This document shows positions 1-7,265 of a stretch of 64,000 bases of DNA, piece by piece. Each line of letters starts with the position of its first letter. The first letter of the stretch is position 1. The DNA is from JACDQM01 sp044373315 (GTDB lineage Bacteria > Pseudomonadota > Gammaproteobacteria > Burkholderiales > Burkholderiaceae_C). Location of the stretch: positions 36,675 to 100,674 of the forward strand of contig NZ_JBILQK010000005.1 in NCBI RefSeq assembly GCF_044373315.1. Reading direction: 5' to 3'. A program made the position numbers and the translations under genes. The notes beneath the pieces were generated by a model, which was given only the letters and a program-made list of their open reading frames with translations, was not told the DNA's origin and searched no databases.

Positions 1-619
1 TGCAGATCAGCTTGGCGCCATTGCGTTTGGCCTGGTTGGCATAGGTCCAGAAGTGCAGGTTTGAGGCGATGGAGTTGCTGCCCCAGATCAGGATCAGCTG
101 GCTCTCGGCAAAGAAAGGCAGGTGCATGCCCAGCTTGTGGCCATAGGTGGCGCTGAGCGCAGCTGCACCGGCCGAGGCGCATATGGTGCGGTCCAGCCGC
201 GCCGCGCCCAGCTTGTTGAAGAAGCGCCCGGCCATCGCCTCGCCCTGCAGCAGGCCCATGGTGCCGGCATAGCTGTAGGGCTGGATGGCCTGTGGATCGC
301 GCGCGGCAATCGTCTTGAGTCGCGAGGCGATGTCGGCCAAGGCCTCGGCCCAGCTCACCGGCTCAAAGCGCGGCGGCTCGGTCTTGGCACTGACGCGCTT
401 CATCGGCTGCAGCACGCGCTCGGGGTGGTAGGTGCGCTCGGGGTAGCGCGAGACCTTGGTGCACAGCGCGCCATGGGTGCTGGGATGGTCGGGCTGGCCC
501 TGCACCTTGATGACGCGGCCACCCTCCACCGTGATGCGCAGCGCGCAGGTATCGGGGCAGTCGTGCGGGCAGGCGCCCTTGACGAGGGTGGTGGTGGTCA
601 GGGCAGTACTTTCACTCAT
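1..619 (-). CDS. Molybdopterin-dependent oxidoreductase, catalytic subunit (partial)
   Basis: The gene reads leftward and runs off the window edge, so only the N-terminal 206 residues are visible. The start at 619 gives a protein beginning MSESTALTT. Cysteines at residues 17, 21, 25 and 53 have the C-x3-C-x3-C-x27-C spacing of the N-terminal [4Fe-4S] domain of the DMSO reductase superfamily (formate dehydrogenase, nitrate reductase and relatives). After it come the start of the bis-MGD domain (an AGTMGLLQGEAMAGRFF stretch) and a strand reading LILIWGSNSIASN, typical of MGD-binding Rossmann folds. There is no twin-arginine signal at this start, which suggests a cytoplasmic enzyme. The substrate cannot be told from this fragment. 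The gene is divergent from the amidohydrolase at 745. Confidence 0.88.
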   Translation of the reverse strand, partial: MSESTALTTTTLVKGACPHDCPDTCALRITVEGGRVIKVQGQPDHPSTHGALCTKVSRYPERTYHPERVLQPMKRVSAKTEPPRFEPVSWAEALADIASRLKTIAARDPQAIQPYSYAGTMGLLQGEAMAGRFFNKLGAARLDRTICASAGAAALSATYGHKLGMHLPFFAESQLILIWGSNSIASNLHFWTYANQAKRNGAKLIC

Positions 620-744
620 GGGCGAACTATTGCACATCGCCCAGTCGTGAGACCTTGGTGATGCCATGCCAAACCCCGCCGAGTAAACTGGTCCGACACC
701 CTGCAGGGCGGCCTGACGGCCGCCTTAAAACGGAGCCCCTGCCC

Positions 745-1941
745 ATGAAGCTGATCGATTCCATCCTGGCCGATGCCGCGAGCATCGCCACCCTGCGACG
801 CGACATCCACGCCCACCCGGAACTCTGCTTCCAGGAAGAGCGCACCTCGGACCTGATCGCAAAGGCCCTGGCCGACTGGGGCATCCCGGTGCACCGCGGC
901 CTGGGCAAGACAGGAGTGGTGGGCATCGTCAAGAACGGTACGTCCGACCGCGCGGTGGGACTGCGCGCCGACATCGACGCGCTGCCGATGACCGAGCACA
1001 ACCACTTCGCCCACGCCAGCACCTACCCCGGCAAGATGCACGCCTGCGGCCATGACGGCCACACCGCGATGCTGCTGGCCGCAGCCAAGCACCTGGCCAA
1101 GCACCGCAATTTCGACGGCACCGTCTATCTGGTGTTCCAGCCGGCCGAAGAAGGCGGCGGCGGTGCGCGCGAGATGATCAAGGACGGGCTGTTCAAGCTC
1201 TTCCCGATGGAGGCGATGTTCGGCGCCCACAACTGGCCCGGCATGGCGGCCGGGCAGTTCGCACTGAAGAACGGGCCGGTGTTCGCGTCCAGCAATGAAT
1301 TCAAGATCACTGTGCGCGGCAAGGGCGGCCATGCAGCGCTGCCGCACGTCGGCGTGGACCCGGTGCCGGTGGCCTGCCAGATGGTGCAGGGCTTCCAGAC
1401 CATCATCACGCGCAACAAGCGCCCGATCGACGCCGGCGTGATCTCGGTGACGATGATCCATGCCGGTGAGGCCACCAATGTGATCCCCGACGACTGCGTG
1501 CTCGAAGGCACGGTGCGCACCTTCACGCTGGAGGTGCTGGATCTGATCGAGCGCCGCATGCAGGCGGTGGCCGAATCGATCGGCGCGGCCTTCGACTGCA
1601 CGGTTGAATTCAGCTTCAGCCGCAACTACCCGCCCACCATCAACCACCCCAAGGAAACCGAGTTCGTGCGCAGCGTGCTGACCGATATGGTGGGCAGCGA
1701 CAACGTGCAGGAGTTCGAACCCACGATGGGCGCCGAAGACTTCAGCTACTTCCTGCAGGAGAAGCCCGGCTGCTACTTCCTGATCGGCAATGGCGACGGC
1801 AGCCACCGCGTCGGCGGCCATGGCCTCGGCCCCTGCATGCTCCACAACCCCAGCTACGACTTCAACGACGAGCTGATCCCGCTGGGCGGCTCGATGTGGG
1901 TGAAGATGGCTGAGCAGTGGCTGAACAGCCCGCGCCCCTGA
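745..1941 (+). CDS. M20 family metallo-amidohydrolase (hippurate hydrolase / aminoacylase type)
   Basis: A 398-residue zinc-type amidohydrolase of the M20D family, which removes acyl groups from N-acyl amino acids in the cytoplasm. The metal motif HACGHDGH is at residues 99-106 and PAEEGG at 133-138, both canonical for hippurate hydrolase-like enzymes. The C-terminal metal histidine lies in the SYDFNDE region. I chose the ATG at 745, preceded by a GGAG-like sequence, because the reading frame upstream of it has no family similarity. The stop is one base before the next gene's start, and the next two genes also nearly overlap, so the three are probably co-transcribed. The exact acyl-amino-acid substrate is not shown by the sequence. 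Confidence 0.9.
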   Translation: MKLIDSILADAASIATLRRDIHAHPELCFQEERTSDLIAKALADWGIPVHRGLGKTGVVGIVKNGTSDRAVGLRADIDALPMTEHNHFAHASTYPGKMHACGHDGHTAMLLAAAKHLAKHRNFDGTVYLVFQPAEEGGGGAREMIKDGLFKLFPMEAMFGAHNWPGMAAGQFALKNGPVFASSNEFKITVRGKGGHAALPHVGVDPVPVACQMVQGFQTIITRNKRPIDAGVISVTMIHAGEATNVIPDDCVLEGTVRTFTLEVLDLIERRMQAVAESIGAAFDCTVEFSFSRNYPPTINHPKETEFVRSVLTDMVGSDNVQEFEPTMGAEDFSYFLQEKPGCYFLIGNGDGSHRVGGHGLGPCMLHNPSYDFNDELIPLGGSMWVKMAEQWLNSPRP

Positions 1942-1942
1942 G

Positions 1943-3043
1943 ATGAGCGCCGCCCTGCACTTCTCGCAAAGCTACGCCGAGGCACGCGAGAAGTTTCTCG
2001 CCGCCGTCGAAGCGGCCGGCCTGGACAATGAGCCGCACTGGCATCCGCTCTTGGGCCGCGACGGCGAGCGCTTGGCGATGGATGTGGTGCGCCAGGGTGC
2101 AGCGCCGGGTGCGGCCAGCAAGCTGCTGATCCTCAGCAGCGCCTGCCATGGCGTGGAAGGCTATTGCGGCTCCGGCGTGCAGATCGCGCTGCTGCGCGAC
2201 CCGAGCTGGCATGCCGCGGTGAAGGCCGCTGGCGTGGCCGTGCTCTACATCCATGCGCTCAATCCGCATGGCTTTTCGTTCTGGCGCCGCGTCACGCAGG
2301 AAGGCGTGGACCTGAACCGCAACTTCCTGGACTTCCAGCACCACCAGGCCCTGCCCGCCAACCCCGGCTACGACGAGATCGCCGCCGCAGTGGTGCCTGC
2401 GCACTGGCCACCCAGCGCGGCTGACGAGGCCGTGCTGAAGGATTACGCCGCCCGCCACGGCGAGCGCGGCCTGCAGGCCGCGATGAGCGGCGGGCAGTAC
2501 GCCCATGAACAGGGCCTTTTCTACGGCGGCCGCGCGCCAACCTGGAGCAATGTGACGCTGCGCCATGTGCTCGAAGAGCAAGGCCGCGGCGCCCAGGACA
2601 TCGCTTGGATCGATCTGCACACCGGCCTGGGGCCTAGCGGTTTGGGTGAGCTGATCTGGGCCGGTCGCGACGACGCGGTGGCGATTGCTCGCGCGCGCCA
2701 GTGGTGGGGCCAGAAGGTGACCTCGATCTACGACGGCAGCTCCACCTCGGCCCTACTGCAAGGCCTGATGTGGGGCGCCATCTTCGACGCCTGCCCCGAG
2801 GCGCGCTACACCGGCGTCGCGCTGGAATACGGCACGGTGCCCTGGAGCGAGGTCACCCAGTCGCTGCGCGGCGACCACTGGCTGGAAGCCCATCCCGAGG
2901 CGCCGGCTGAGCTGGCCGCGCAGATCAAGCAACGCATCCGCGATGCCTTCTATGTCGACACCGACGAATGGAAGCAACGCATCGTCGAGCAGGCGCAGGA
3001 AACCGCGCGCGAGGCCTTGCGGGGGCTGGGAAGCCCGGCGTGA
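1943..3043 (+). CDS. DUF2817 protein, M14 carboxypeptidase-like
   Basis: A 366-residue protein of the DUF2817 family, related to M14 zinc carboxypeptidases. The HGVE motif at residues 69-72 matches the HxxE zinc pair of M14 enzymes, and DLHTG around residue 226 supplies the expected third histidine. A stretch reading ALNPHGFSFWRR followed by DLNRNFLDF is typical of the family. No signal peptide is seen. The start lies one base after the amidohydrolase stop, and the next gene's GTG overlaps its stop. Pairing with an N-acyl amino acid hydrolase suggests a role in breaking down modified amino acids or peptides, but that is inference. Confidence 0.82.
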   Translation: MSAALHFSQSYAEAREKFLAAVEAAGLDNEPHWHPLLGRDGERLAMDVVRQGAAPGAASKLLILSSACHGVEGYCGSGVQIALLRDPSWHAAVKAAGVAVLYIHALNPHGFSFWRRVTQEGVDLNRNFLDFQHHQALPANPGYDEIAAAVVPAHWPPSAADEAVLKDYAARHGERGLQAAMSGGQYAHEQGLFYGGRAPTWSNVTLRHVLEEQGRGAQDIAWIDLHTGLGPSGLGELIWAGRDDAVAIARARQWWGQKVTSIYDGSSTSALLQGLMWGAIFDACPEARYTGVALEYGTVPWSEVTQSLRGDHWLEAHPEAPAELAAQIKQRIRDAFYVDTDEWKQRIVEQAQETAREALRGLGSPA

Positions 3044-3729
3044 GCAGCAGCCAGCCGCAGGCTGCTGCCCTGCTGCCGCTGCTCTACAGCTACCGGCGCT
3101 GCCCCTATGCGATGCGGGCTCGCATGGCCCTGCTGCAAGCCGGCTGCGCCTTCCGCGTGCATGAGATCGTGCTGCGCGACAAACCGGCGGAAATGCTGGC
3201 CTTGTCGCCCAAAGGCACGGTGCCCGTGCTGCAACTGCCCGATGGCCAGGTGCTGGAGCAGAGCTGGGACATCATGGCCTGGGCGTTGGCGCCCGATGCG
3301 GATGGCACGGGCTGGTGGGTGCGCGCGCAGACAGCCGCCAATCTCGATCTGCTGGCGCGCAATGACGGCGCCTTCAAGCAGCAGCTAGACCGCTACAAAT
3401 ACCCCGAGCGCCATGCCGCGCAAGGCATCACGCAGGAAGACGCCCGCGCGCAGGCGGTGGCGATCCTGCTGCAGCCACTGGAACAGCGCTTGAGCGCCCA
3501 GCCCTATCTGGGCGGCACGACGCCCTGCGCCACCGATCTGGCGGTCTTTCCCTTCGTGCGGCAGTTCGCGGCGGTGCAGCCGGACTGGTTTGCAGAACAG
3601 CCGTGGCCCGCGCTGCAGGCCTGGCTGAATGGCTGGCTGGAGAGCGCGCTGTTTGAGGCTTGCATGGTGAAGCTCCCGACGCAGACGGAGTCGATGTTTC
3701 CAGCACGCCCTGCCGCTGTCACGGGCTGA
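3040..3729 (+). CDS. Glutathione S-transferase family protein
   Basis: A 229-residue GST-fold protein. The N-terminal thioredoxin-like domain carries CPYAMRAR at residues 21-28, with the catalytic-type cysteine of omega/beta-like GSTs. It continues with a KGTVPVL stretch around the cis-proline and an all-helical C-terminal domain. I chose the GTG start because it overlaps the previous stop (GTGA), which implies translational coupling; an ATG 69 bases further in would cut into the thioredoxin fold. It closes the amidohydrolase-DUF2817-GST run. Glutathione conjugation or thiol transfer is the family role; the substrate is unknown. Confidence 0.88.
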   Translation: MSSSQPQAAALLPLLYSYRRCPYAMRARMALLQAGCAFRVHEIVLRDKPAEMLALSPKGTVPVLQLPDGQVLEQSWDIMAWALAPDADGTGWWVRAQTAANLDLLARNDGAFKQQLDRYKYPERHAAQGITQEDARAQAVAILLQPLEQRLSAQPYLGGTTPCATDLAVFPFVRQFAAVQPDWFAEQPWPALQAWLNGWLESALFEACMVKLPTQTESMFPARPAAVTG

Positions 3730-3789
3730 GCATGCGGCCGGCAGCAGCGGCGGCGGCCGCACGCCCATCTCCAGGCTCAGCTCTTCACG

Positions 3790-3831
3790 ACACAACGTCT
3801 TGACGCTTCACAGCTAGGCCGCACTTTACGC
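3790..3831 (-). repeat. Degenerate attC-like site after the last cassette gene
   Basis: Read on the minus strand, the stop codon of the upstream gene lies in GCGTAAA (like the RYYYAAC core). About 40 bases later a GTCAAGACGTTGTGT stretch resembles the right end of attC sites, with GTTGTGT against GTTRRRY. The site is short and the central arms pair poorly, so it may be truncated. Confidence 0.35.
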
Positions 3832-4347
3832 ACAGGAGAAGACGAGCAAGTCTTCCGGCTGCCACACATGGCCCGCCCACGATGTATAGCCACGGAGCCA
3901 AAGCTTGCCTTCGACTCGGCGCAGGTAGAAGCCTTTCGGAACTTCGTCATCGTCGCAAAGCGGCTGTAAGATGACCGTGATGGAGCCTGGTGGCGCCCTG
4001 TGCTTGGTATGTGGGAAACCTATGGCACCTTCGTCTTGATCCAGTAGCAGGAGCCTCAAATGCGGTGCCAACTCCAGCGGACAGCATGAGAGCCCGCGCT
4101 CTGCCGCGGCGGCCATGATCTCGAACATGACACCCCCTCGCTCCAGCCCAAGGCCAGCAACGCTGACTTGACGTACGTGAACCACCTCAGGGTGCAGAGC
4201 AGTGCGGAATCTCTCATCTGAGAACAATTCATACCCCGCAGAGTTAACCTCAATTTCCGCTGCAGCAAGGCGCTCCAGAAGCGCACTCTTGGTGATGCCG
4301 CCAATACTTACCGCTTGGCATGGAAGTGAAGACTTAGCTAACAGCAT
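3826..4347 (-). CDS. Hypothetical protein, cassette-borne
   Basis: A 173-residue protein beginning MLLAKSSLPC and ending LLVFSCA. It has a conserved look: an N-terminal GGITKSALLERL segment, a cysteine-proline pair in SCCPLELAPHLRL, and a C-terminal block rich in tryptophan (GKLWLRGYTSWAGHVW). I recognise the type as a widespread hypothetical family but know no function for it. No signal peptide or membrane segment is seen. Local GC is well below that of the neighbours. Its stop falls inside an attC-like core and an attC-like site lies just upstream, so it is the third, most distal gene of the cassette-like array. Confidence 0.72.
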   Translation of the reverse strand: MLLAKSSLPCQAVSIGGITKSALLERLAAAEIEVNSAGYELFSDERFRTALHPEVVHVRQVSVAGLGLERGGVMFEIMAAAAERGLSCCPLELAPHLRLLLLDQDEGAIGFPHTKHRAPPGSITVILQPLCDDDEVPKGFYLRRVEGKLWLRGYTSWAGHVWQPEDLLVFSCA

Positions 4348-4374
4348 GAAAGAGCGGCGCGACGCTTCCGTGCG

Positions 4375-4500
4375 ACATGACGTTTGAGCTGAGGGGAGAG
4401 CGTAGGCATGGCGCTTGGCCCGCCGGGCGGATGATTTGCCACACCGGTAGGCGGGCCACGTGTCATGCCGGTGCGCGCCCCCTCGAGAGAAGGGTTATGC
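4375..4500 (-). repeat. attC-like recombination site, about 126 bp
   Basis: The site starts at the stop codon of the nucleotidyltransferase gene in GCATAAC, a match to RYYYAAC, and ends in GTCATGT, five of seven to its complement. Inside lies a striking inverted repeat: 4405-4424 and 4450-4469 pair at 17 of 20 positions, with a 25-base loop. A long imperfect hairpin between complementary core boxes, located between two cassette-sized genes, is the layout of large attC sites. A strong terminator hairpin is the alternative, but no T-tract follows. Confidence 0.55.
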
Positions 4501-5094
4501 CTCATTGAACTTCCGCCGCTCCTTCAACTGCTCGCCGAGTGATTGCAAAAACAGGGTTGCGTGCGCAACTTCACCCCTCTGCAGCCACTTCATGCAACTG
4601 AAGAGTTCCCAGACGAGACCGGCGTCACCATTCACGTACGGTTTCACTGTCTTCCGACCGATCGGCTTGTCTTCGGAGATTCTCGATTCAAGGTACTCGT
4701 ATCGGTTAACCACTTCCAAGAACGGCGGTCGCAGGCGCATTCGAGTGGCAGGCTCAATGACATGAATCTCGTACGAGGACCAGTCCTCCAGAATGACTTT
4801 CTCGTAGAGACTGCACGCGTCGTGTTGACCGGTAAGCCGATGCACGACCGGCGCGTCAGCCGCTATCACTGTGAGGATGTTCAGAATGGCTTGCGCGGCG
4901 CCCGCTTCGCAGTACACGAGAAGATCGGCATCGGACATCCGATCTGCGTTGCCTGCTGCGAGCGAGCCTACAACTGCTGCACCAAGGCAGCGCGGGTCGT
5001 CGGACAGTACTCGTTGGAGGCGAGCGAGCAATCCGTGCTGACGGGAAAGAGACGGGTTTCCGGCGATGGAACGGAGTGAGGCGATGGTTGGCAT
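4495..5094 (-). CDS. Nucleotidyltransferase-fold protein (cassette-borne)
   Basis: A 199-residue protein with the signature of the minimal nucleotidyltransferase fold: VVGSLAAGNADRMSDADLLV at about residues 41-60, giving the GS...DxD pattern with two likely metal-binding aspartates. Aminoglycoside nucleotidyltransferases and related uncharacterised enzymes share this pattern. The C-terminal half is helical and includes a WELFSCMKWLQRGE segment. The start lies four bases after an attC-like core and its TAA stop sits inside the next attC-like core, as expected for an integron cassette. It could be an antibiotic-modifying enzyme, a toxin/antitoxin-type nucleotidyltransferase or something else; the sequence does not decide. 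Confidence 0.75.
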   Translation of the reverse strand: MPTIASLRSIAGNPSLSRQHGLLARLQRVLSDDPRCLGAAVVGSLAAGNADRMSDADLLVYCEAGAAQAILNILTVIAADAPVVHRLTGQHDACSLYEKVILEDWSSYEIHVIEPATRMRLRPPFLEVVNRYEYLESRISEDKPIGRKTVKPYVNGDAGLVWELFSCMKWLQRGEVAHATLFLQSLGEQLKERRKFNEA

Positions 5095-5097
5095 GAG

Positions 5098-5154
5098 GAC
5101 GAACTTTGAAGCTAAGCAGACTGCGTAGCCGTCCGCTGCAATGCCCGGTTAGCC
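5098..5154 (-). repeat. attC site, 57 bp
   Basis: On the minus strand the site begins GGCTAAC, containing the TAA stop of the LprI-like gene, and ends GTTCGTC three bases before the next ATG. The right half, TGCTTAGCTTCAAAGTTCGTC in two parts (5118-5098), agrees with the classical 59-base-element right end at about 13 of 21 positions by eye. The internal arms GCTAA and TTAGC pair. Length, core boxes and placement between two genes all fit a short attC. Confidence 0.62.
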
Positions 5155-5541
5155 ACCTTGCCACTCCCCGGCTGCAAGCTCCTTGATGCGCTGCTCCGTC
5201 CTCTCGCGCATACACCCGAGGTAGATGACATTTCTAATCGTACCGCCGGCGAAGACTTGGTACTTGGCCTTGCAGTCTGCATCTCGGAATTCGACCCAAC
5301 GGCGTTGCGCTTTCACCAGGAGTGCCCGCGGCGTTTCACCGGACGTGCCAGGCTCGTTCGCCGACGGCACGACCTGCAAGGCCGCCTGATAGGCCGCATT
5401 GAGCAACTTGTCCTGCTGCTCGAACTGCTGCTTCGCGCACTGATTGACTTCACTCGTATTGGCCTGGGTCACACACGGATCGCCTGCGCGCGCAGCGCTG
5501 GTGACTACCAAGGCCATCAGAATCACGAAAAGTATCTTCAT
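5149..5541 (-). CDS. LprI-like (DUF1311) exported protein, cassette-borne
   Basis: A 130-residue protein starting MKILFVILMALVV, with a Sec signal peptide that likely ends after ARA at about residue 19. The mature part has the DUF1311/LprI layout: DPC, NQCAKQQFEQQDKLLNAAY, a WVEFRDADC motif and a late cysteine in YLGCMRERTEQRI. LprI of mycobacteria inhibits lysozyme; many proteobacterial homologues are periplasmic proteins of unknown role. I chose the ATG at 5541, not the upstream one, because it begins the signal peptide and lies three bases after a GTTAGCA core. It is the first gene of the cassette-like array. Confidence 0.82.
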   Translation of the reverse strand: MKILFVILMALVVTSAARAGDPCVTQANTSEVNQCAKQQFEQQDKLLNAAYQAALQVVPSANEPGTSGETPRALLVKAQRRWVEFRDADCKAKYQVFAGGTIRNVIYLGCMRERTEQRIKELAAGEWQGG

Positions 5542-5544
5542 GGT

Positions 5545-5605
5545 TGCTAACGTCGGCCGATGCTGCATAACTTGGGACGGTGGCGTCCCCCTAAGTGCTT
5601 AATGC
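5545..5605 (-). repeat. attI- or attC-like site at the head of the array
   Basis: On the minus strand it ends GTTAGCA, three bases before the first cassette ATG, and contains GTTATGCAGCA (5571-5561), which recalls the direct-repeat elements of integron attI sites. Upstream lies a bulged hairpin at 5565-5598 with perfect arms GGGACG and CGTCCC around CCAC, extended by ACTT/AAGT and GC/GC. Whether this is attI or another attC is open. Confidence 0.5.
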
Positions 5606-5627
5606 ACGGGGCTTTCCTTTCGCTTGA

Positions 5628-5643
5628 CTGTATGTTTATGCAG
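5628..5643. promoter_or_regulatory. LexA-like (SOS) box
   Basis: The sequence CTGTATGTTTATGCAG matches the CTGT-N8-ACAG LexA consensus except at one position, and its flanks extend the symmetry (GACTGT / GCAGTA). Integron integrase promoters carry a LexA box in just this place, between attI and intI, but no integrase follows. On the minus strand a weak promoter (TTGCAG, 17 bases, TAAACA at 5661-5633) overlaps it and could drive the cassettes. Confidence 0.45.
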
Positions 5644-5937
5644 TACTAAATTTGCCTGCAAATCCGGCAGTTTGGTACACCGACTTCGGTGTCTTTCCGG
5701 AGCGCAGTAAAACTGCATGTTGCCACGACTCGGCGGGTTAGCAGCAGCATGCAAACACCTGCTCCCGATGATCCGCACCGTGTGCTGACAATAGGCGGAA
5801 AGGCGGGGCACAGCCGCTTGGATTCACTGCCCGGACCGGCTGCGCCGCATGGCGGATCGTGGTGAACTGCCGCTCTCAGCCTTGAACTGGCGTAGCCCGC
5901 AGTCGGCCGAACTTCCGCTCCTGGCGGAGAGGCGCGC
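5644..5937. other. Gene-free stretch where an integrase would be expected
   Basis: No convincing coding frame was found on either strand. It holds a small perfect hairpin at 5679-5694 (ACACCG-ACTT-CGGTGT) and an isolated GGGTTAGCAGCAGC near 5732. No fragment of a tyrosine recombinase could be read in any frame. Confidence 0.5.
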
Positions 5938-7125
5938 CTAGCTCCGGCCCGCGACACCTTCCTCCCGCAGCAACCACACCAGCAGCCCCGCCCCGAGCCC
6001 CAGTACAGCCGCGGTGGTCCATAACGCGCCCGTGTAGCTGCCGCTGGCCTGCGCCATCGCGCCGGCCAGAGCCGGGGCGCTGACCTGGGCGGCGCCATAG
6101 CTGAGTGTGAGCCGCGCCATCGCCTTGCCGGGGTTGGCGGGCGAGCGGCGGCCCACGAGCGCCAGCGTCAGGCTGACGATGCCGATGAAGGTGGCGCCAT
6201 AGAGCAAGGCGCCGCACAAGGCGGCCGCCAGTCCGTTGGACCAGGCCGGCAGCAGCACCGAGACCAGCTGCAGCAGCATGGCCAGCAGCAGCGCCTGCAG
6301 ATCGCCGATGCGGCGTGCGATGAAGTCCCAGATGAAGACGGCCGGCGTCGCGGCCAGGCCCACCAGCAGCCAGGCCCAGGGCCCCTGTCCGGCCAGCAGC
6401 GGCTGGCGTTCAACGATGGCGACGGTGAAGGTGGCGCTGATGACAAAGCCCCAGCCGGCGCAGAAATACATCGCCATCATCTGCAGAATCCAGCGCCGCG
6501 CCGGCAGCACGACCGCACTCGCCGCAGCAGCGGTGGGCGGCACCGGCGGGCGCCAGGCCCAGGCCGGCAGCAGCGCCAATGCGCCGATCAGCACAAAGCC
6601 CCACCAGTGGCCGCGCCAGTCCAGGCCCAGGCGGTCCATCAGCATGGCGCCCAGCGCCGAGACCACGATGCCCAGGCCCAGGCCGGTGAAGTACAGGCCA
6701 AGCTCCGGCCGCCGGCCATGCCGCATCAGCCAGCCCAGCACCAGGCCCGAACCCAGCAGCATGCCGGCCGCACCCGCCAGCCCGCCCAGATAGCGCGACA
6801 GCGCCCAGACCCAGACGTTGCCACTCAAGCCCATCAGCGCGGTGCTCAGAAGGCCGATCAGCAGGCCGACGCTGTAGAGACGGCGGCGCCACAGCGGGCT
6901 TTCCAGCCAGGCGGCGAGCAAGGCGCCGCTCATATAGCCCATGTAGTTGGTCGCGGCCAGCCAGCCGGCAGCCAGATCCGACAGGCCAGCCTGCTGCTGC
7001 ATCAGCGGCAGCAAGGGGGTGTAGGCAAAGCGCGCCACGCCGATGCACAGCACCAGCGCCAGGATTCCGCCGGTGATGACCTGCCAGGCCTGCAGGCCAG
7101 CGTCGGGAGAGAGTTTCGTCGTCAC
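5938..7125 (-). CDS. MFS transporter, YbfB/YjiJ type
   Basis: A 395-residue inner-membrane carrier with about twelve hydrophobic helices. The N-terminal half contains GVARFAYTPLLPLM and AAGWLAATNYMGYMSGAL, hallmarks of the YbfB/YjiJ branch of the major facilitator superfamily, for which no substrate is established. The start is a GTG at 7125; no ATG fits as well without losing the first helix. It is divergent from mtfA. An imperfect palindrome ATTCCCTAGGAAT at 7179-7191 lies between them and could be an operator, but nothing ties it to a regulator. Confidence 0.86.
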   Translation of the reverse strand: MTTKLSPDAGLQAWQVITGGILALVLCIGVARFAYTPLLPLMQQQAGLSDLAAGWLAATNYMGYMSGALLAAWLESPLWRRRLYSVGLLIGLLSTALMGLSGNVWVWALSRYLGGLAGAAGMLLGSGLVLGWLMRHGRRPELGLYFTGLGLGIVVSALGAMLMDRLGLDWRGHWWGFVLIGALALLPAWAWRPPVPPTAAAASAVVLPARRWILQMMAMYFCAGWGFVISATFTVAIVERQPLLAGQGPWAWLLVGLAATPAVFIWDFIARRIGDLQALLLAMLLQLVSVLLPAWSNGLAAALCGALLYGATFIGIVSLTLALVGRRSPANPGKAMARLTLSYGAAQVSAPALAGAMAQASGSYTGALWTTAAVLGLGAGLLVWLLREEGVAGRS

Positions 7126-7265
7126 CGGACAAGGGTAGCGGCCTCACGCTTCAGCAGGCTGACAGCGCGTCGCAGGGCATTCCCTAGGAATCAGCGGCCC
7201 CGGGCTTGAATTCGCTCAGCCCTCGCCCATCTGACACCCGATCAACTCCTCTCCGGAAAGCCTTC

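Noticed and set aside
616..1845. A 409-codon open frame opposite the M20 amidohydrolase
   Set aside because: The sense strand carries conserved catalytic motifs; the antisense translation shows no domain and only compositional bias.
5731..5745. GGGTTAGCAGCAGC as a further attC core
   Set aside because: No partner core or cassette gene is associated with it and its orientation is opposite to the others.
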